The position numbers were made by a program, and so were the translations under genes. A DNA stretch of 64,000 bases from Monarcha castaneiventris obscurior (taxonomy: Eukaryota > Chordata > Aves > Passeriformes > Monarchidae), in assembly GCA_026261815.1 (NCBI GenBank), contig JAMPIT010000511.1, positions 1,947,001 through 2,011,000 of the forward strand, given 5' to 3'. Of the stretch, positions 60,291-64,000 are shown in pieces. Under the pieces are notes generated by a model. That model worked only from the letters and a program-made list of their open reading frames with translations, ran no database searches and was not told where the DNA came from. Numbering within the stretch: position 1 is the first letter of the stretch; the number at the start of each line of letters is the position of its first letter.

Positions 60291-63200
60291 TATCTGAGCA
60301 AAACCAACCAGTAATCCTGCCCTGGTTTGTGTGGGTCATTTCAATGTTCTGGGGGGAAATGCCGCTTTATCAAGGGTGCCATGTGGAGTGTAATGGACAG
60401 TTTTAGTAGCATCAAAGTGTGAAGTGATGCCTTGTTTTGTTAAATAACGCCTATGCTAAGGTGGGAGCCTGTGCTCTGGCTGTAGAGTGGCTGGAGGGGA
60501 TAGTTTCTTGCTACTGACACTATAGGGGGGACAAAAGCATCTTTGCTGGTGTATATTATGTGGTCAGAAAGGTGCACGGCCTGGCCTGTGGGCCCAGGTG
60601 CTGTTCAGGCAGCTGGGAATCCCTCCCATCACCCCTGGGACCAGATAACCTTGGACATGCTCACAATGTGGAGCTGTCAGTGCAGTGGTCGGTCTGATAC
60701 AGGTGCTGGTGTGTAAGTGTGGGGAAGTTGCTGATCAGGGGGAAAATGCTACAGAGTTCCTGCACTCAAAGCATGTAATTAATTGTTTTATTGAGTAAAT
60801 GAAAGTCGTGTATGGCCAGCACATTAAATGCAAACTCAGCACAAACAACAATATTTAAAAATCATTTGACATGACTGTCACTCGTTCCCATCTCTTCTTT
60901 TTTTTCCCGGGCTGTTCAATGCCCAGGAACAGGCACAGGAGCACTGGTTGGTATGGTGACAGCAGTGACAGCTGCTGGGAAAGGACTGAATGGGTGCTTA
61001 GAACGGGTGAAGTCTGTTTGCCTTCTGTCAATCAATTAATTCAGGCAGCCTTCGCTTGGAGCCTGGCCGGGCCGTACTGGCACTATAAAGAAATAATTAG
61101 AGCTCTGGAGTGGAGTGATGAACAGTGGATTCCCAGTCACAGCCAACCAGAGGCAGATTTTGCCCAGTTATTGGCAGTTGTGCCTCGTAAGATGTGGAGA
61201 TGGGTTTGTCTCTCTTCTGTGACCTTCCTGGCACCATCTCTGCTGGAAGCTGTGGGACGCCCCCTGTCCTGGCTGCACTGGAGCCTGGCACCCCCTGTGC
61301 CAGCCCTGCACCCTGCTCAGCTCCACGCTATACCAGAGGATGTGGCTCTGGTGAAAGGCGGGGTCAATAAGCCATTATGGCTCAGACAGGGAACTCCAAC
61401 ATGCAGCAGTGCTGTCAAGGACGGGCTCAGCACTTGGCAGGTGCTGATCATATGGGGAATTTTTAAAATAAAACGTTCATTGCATGGTACTGGTGAAAGC
61501 AGCTGCCACAGCATCCAGCTGGCACCACCAGCAGGTCCATGTTTTGGGGAGAGCAAGGGAGGAGCCCGGGCTCCTTTTGCCCCTCACTCCCACACAGCAG
61601 CCTCAGAGAGGAAATCTATCACCTTCTCCCTTCCTCTTCTGGACATTCACTGCAGAGAGGCTGTGCAAACCCGTCTCTGCATCGCTGCCATGAGAGCAGA
61701 GTGCTGGGGTCAGATGATCTCGGTCTTGCTGCCACGTGTCCCCATCCTGCCCGTACAGGAAGGATATGGGCAAGAGGAGGGCAATGCCCAGGGAATGTTA
61801 AAAAGAGCCTGGGTCTGGAGGAAGAGCAAGGTTTGAATATGAATAATTGCTAATTATCAGGAAGAGCAAGTGACATCTATTATGGTAATCAGCGATCTGT
61901 CAGTTCAAGTGTCACCAGGACAGATGCTTCTTTCCTCCTTCTATTCATCTCCCACAGTCTTGGTGTGCCTGAAGAGCACTGCACAGGCTGGGACATGGCC
62001 AGACCTCTGATGCTCTTCCTGCCCCAGGAAGGACAGGTTCCCAGTACCACACTGGGCTGTCCCCAGTGCCGTGCACCACCCACCTCAGCCGGGACAAGGT
62101 GGGTGCACCCATACTGGCCAGCCAAGGGGTGCCCATGGTGAGGCAGATGCTGTGGTTTATGGCCCAGTTGAGGCAGCCTTGGCACAGAGCTGGATGACCT
62201 CGGCGCAATGCTGGGTGAAATTTTCACAGGACTGGGTGCCAATCAGCAGCACCCACCAACCCCGCCATAGCTGACCTCAGCTGCCTCTGCACTCACAGCT
62301 TGCCACATAAAGTGGGGCCATCTGCACAGTGGCAAGAGCCTGGAAGGCACAGGAGCCTTTTAATTACACAATTATAAATAACTTCAGCCTTTTTATCTTC
62401 CTGAGGCTGAAAAGCACCTTCAGCATCAGACAAAGAGCAGCTGTTATCGCTCGATGCAGTGGCTACTCCTGGGCAGCTGTCACCCCAGAAGGGGCGCAGA
62501 CAAAAGCAGAGGAGCTGTACTGTGTCAGCAGGTCCAGATGTGTCCCAGCGCCACGGGGCATAGCCCCCGGGCATAGCCACTGCTGAGAGAGCTAGAGCTT
62601 CCTTTTTTCTGCTACCTCCAGAGCCCCGCTTGTTCAGAGGTGCCTGGAGTTTCTGTAATGATGAAGAGCACTTACACAGTGTTCTCCCCAGGCACCTGCT
62701 CCCACATCCCTTTTTTTAAGGATGATGTCTGACTTAGAGGATGTCAGTAATTAAAAAGACATTTTAATGAGCTCTGGTTTATTGACAGACCAGACTTTCA
62801 GTAGTCTGTCATGCCAGGAGGAGTGTTGCACCACTGTTCATAGAACCCTCTGAAAAACAGTCACTTTTGGTGGTGCTGCACAACTGTCAGTGCTGTCCCC
62901 ACCACAGTGGCAGTGCCAGGTGTGTGGTGTGGAGCCAGGGTTATCCCCCTGCCTGCTCTGTTGCTGGGCACTTTCTTGGGTGCTGTGACAAACCCCTGGC
63001 ACCTGCAGCGTGTGGGGAGTTGCCCTTGCTTTGTCCTGTGTGGCGGAAGCCCAGCTTGCCGGTGTATGTGCAGCCATAAACATTTCCTTTAACTCCCACA
63101 GAATTTAAATTCCATAATGGGGCTGAAATAAAGCAGCGGCATCTCATCCTTGTGGTAGCCCTCAATCATCTGTTCCAGAGGCATCCTGGGGAAATGTCTG

Positions 63201-64000
63201 GAAAGAACTTAGAACTGGGCAATTCAGGTTTTTCTTGCAAGTCCTTTCTGTGTAATGAAACCTGCTCCTGCTGACATGATCCCAGGGGAATACTGTGTCT
63301 CAGTTTGCTGGAAGCTTAATATGGCTCAGGTGTGATGGGGCAGCAGTGAGGAAGCAGCCAGTGCTGCCAGGGCCTGTCTGACTCCTAAAGCCCTGTGGCT
63401 GCAGGGCCAGGGACTAGAGCATAGAGGAGCCATGCACTCCTGGAGTCCTAAGCATGGAGGTGGTGGGGCTGTCCCTTCAGGCAGCCATAGGGATGGCAAC
63501 TCAGCCCTGGGGGTTTATGCTGTTAAATATTTTTAATTGAGTTCTATTAAACACTAGGAGGCAAAAAGATTAAGAGGGCAATGAAAAAGCTTTTTGTGAG
63601 ATTTAGATGTTCCTGGGTGATGGCAACTGTGTGTTGGATAAATGGCTGTTTGTGACTGTAAATACAATCTCCAGGGTAATGGAATGTACAGCAGGAATGC
63701 TGTACATCCTCAGGGAAAAACAGGCTCAGGGACCCCAAAAATTATGAGAGTTTCCCTGAGATGGTTAAAATAACTGGTAGCAGTGTTGTCTCTCCTGAGG
63801 AGAGCCGGGTGGATCTGTGAGGCACACACTGTCTCACAGCAATGCACAAATTCCTGCTTTGCCTCACAGGAAACAGGATGTTAGGTATCACACCACACTG
63901 CATCAAAATGCAAAGCGGCACAATGAATCAAACTCCCCAAAATAAAACTTTCTTCTAGAAATAAGCTTGTCACTGTCAATTTAAACTCTTGCCAAAGAAG
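60291..64000. other. Downstream region, no gene supported
   Basis: No exon of a known family was recognised. In human the next gene is CDCA8, whose 3' end would lie on the minus strand beyond EPHA10, but no borealin-like sequence is visible here. A 321-codon plus-strand frame (60871-61836) has no domain, splice context or Kozak support. AT-rich segments occur at about 61,080-61,110 and 62,730-62,790. Confidence 0.45.

Noticed and set aside
1..64000. CRISPR arrays, operons, riboswitches and other prokaryotic systems
   Set aside because: The window is vertebrate nuclear DNA with spliced genes; no such structures are present.

Overview
This window is nuclear genomic DNA from a vertebrate, most likely a bird. 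The genes have small exons with consensus splice sites, TATA-less CpG-island promoters and AATAAA poly(A) signals. The gene content and order (a putative MTF1 3' end, C1orf122, YRDC, then EPHA10) match human 1p34.3 in reverse orientation. The introns and spacers are compact, an old CR1-like fragment is present, and at least two of three LTR remnants look like passerine ERV LTRs I remember. The songbird assignment rests on that recollection and was not checked by search.

Layout. 1-4.7 kb is non-coding and looks like the 3' UTR or flank of a plus-strand gene; synteny suggests MTF1. C1orf122 (minus strand) and YRDC (plus strand) share a CpG-island promoter near 5.96-6.03 kb and are read divergently. 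YRDC has six exons and encodes a 251-aa threonylcarbamoyl-AMP synthase used in tRNA t6A formation. From 8.1 to 33.4 kb I find no convincing gene. This stretch holds three LTR remnants, a CR1-like fragment and AT-rich, TAATTA-rich segments that could be regulatory. In human, MANEAL lies in this interval; I do not see it here.

EPHA10 (33,688-57,781, plus strand) dominates the rest. I could assemble all 17 coding exons. Exon phases agree at every junction and the product is 996 aa: signal peptide, ephrin-binding domain, Cys-rich region, two fibronectin III domains, one membrane segment, kinase-like domain, SAM domain and a C-terminal Val-Gln-Val. The kinase-like domain lacks the beta3 lysine, the HRD aspartate, the catalytic-loop asparagine and the DFG aspartate, so it is a pseudokinase. 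One intron is of the GC-AG class and a 30-bp minisatellite sits in intron 6. After the stop codon there is a probable 2-2.5 kb 3' UTR. The last ~3.7 kb shows no gene I can support.

The genes do not form a pathway. YRDC works in tRNA modification, C1orf122 has no established function, and EPHA10 is a cell-surface ephrin receptor that should signal without catalysis. The items most worth following up are the degenerate EPHA10 pseudokinase, the possible secreted EPHA10 form made by reading into intron 3, the in-frame C1orf122 intron, and the apparent absence of MANEAL.
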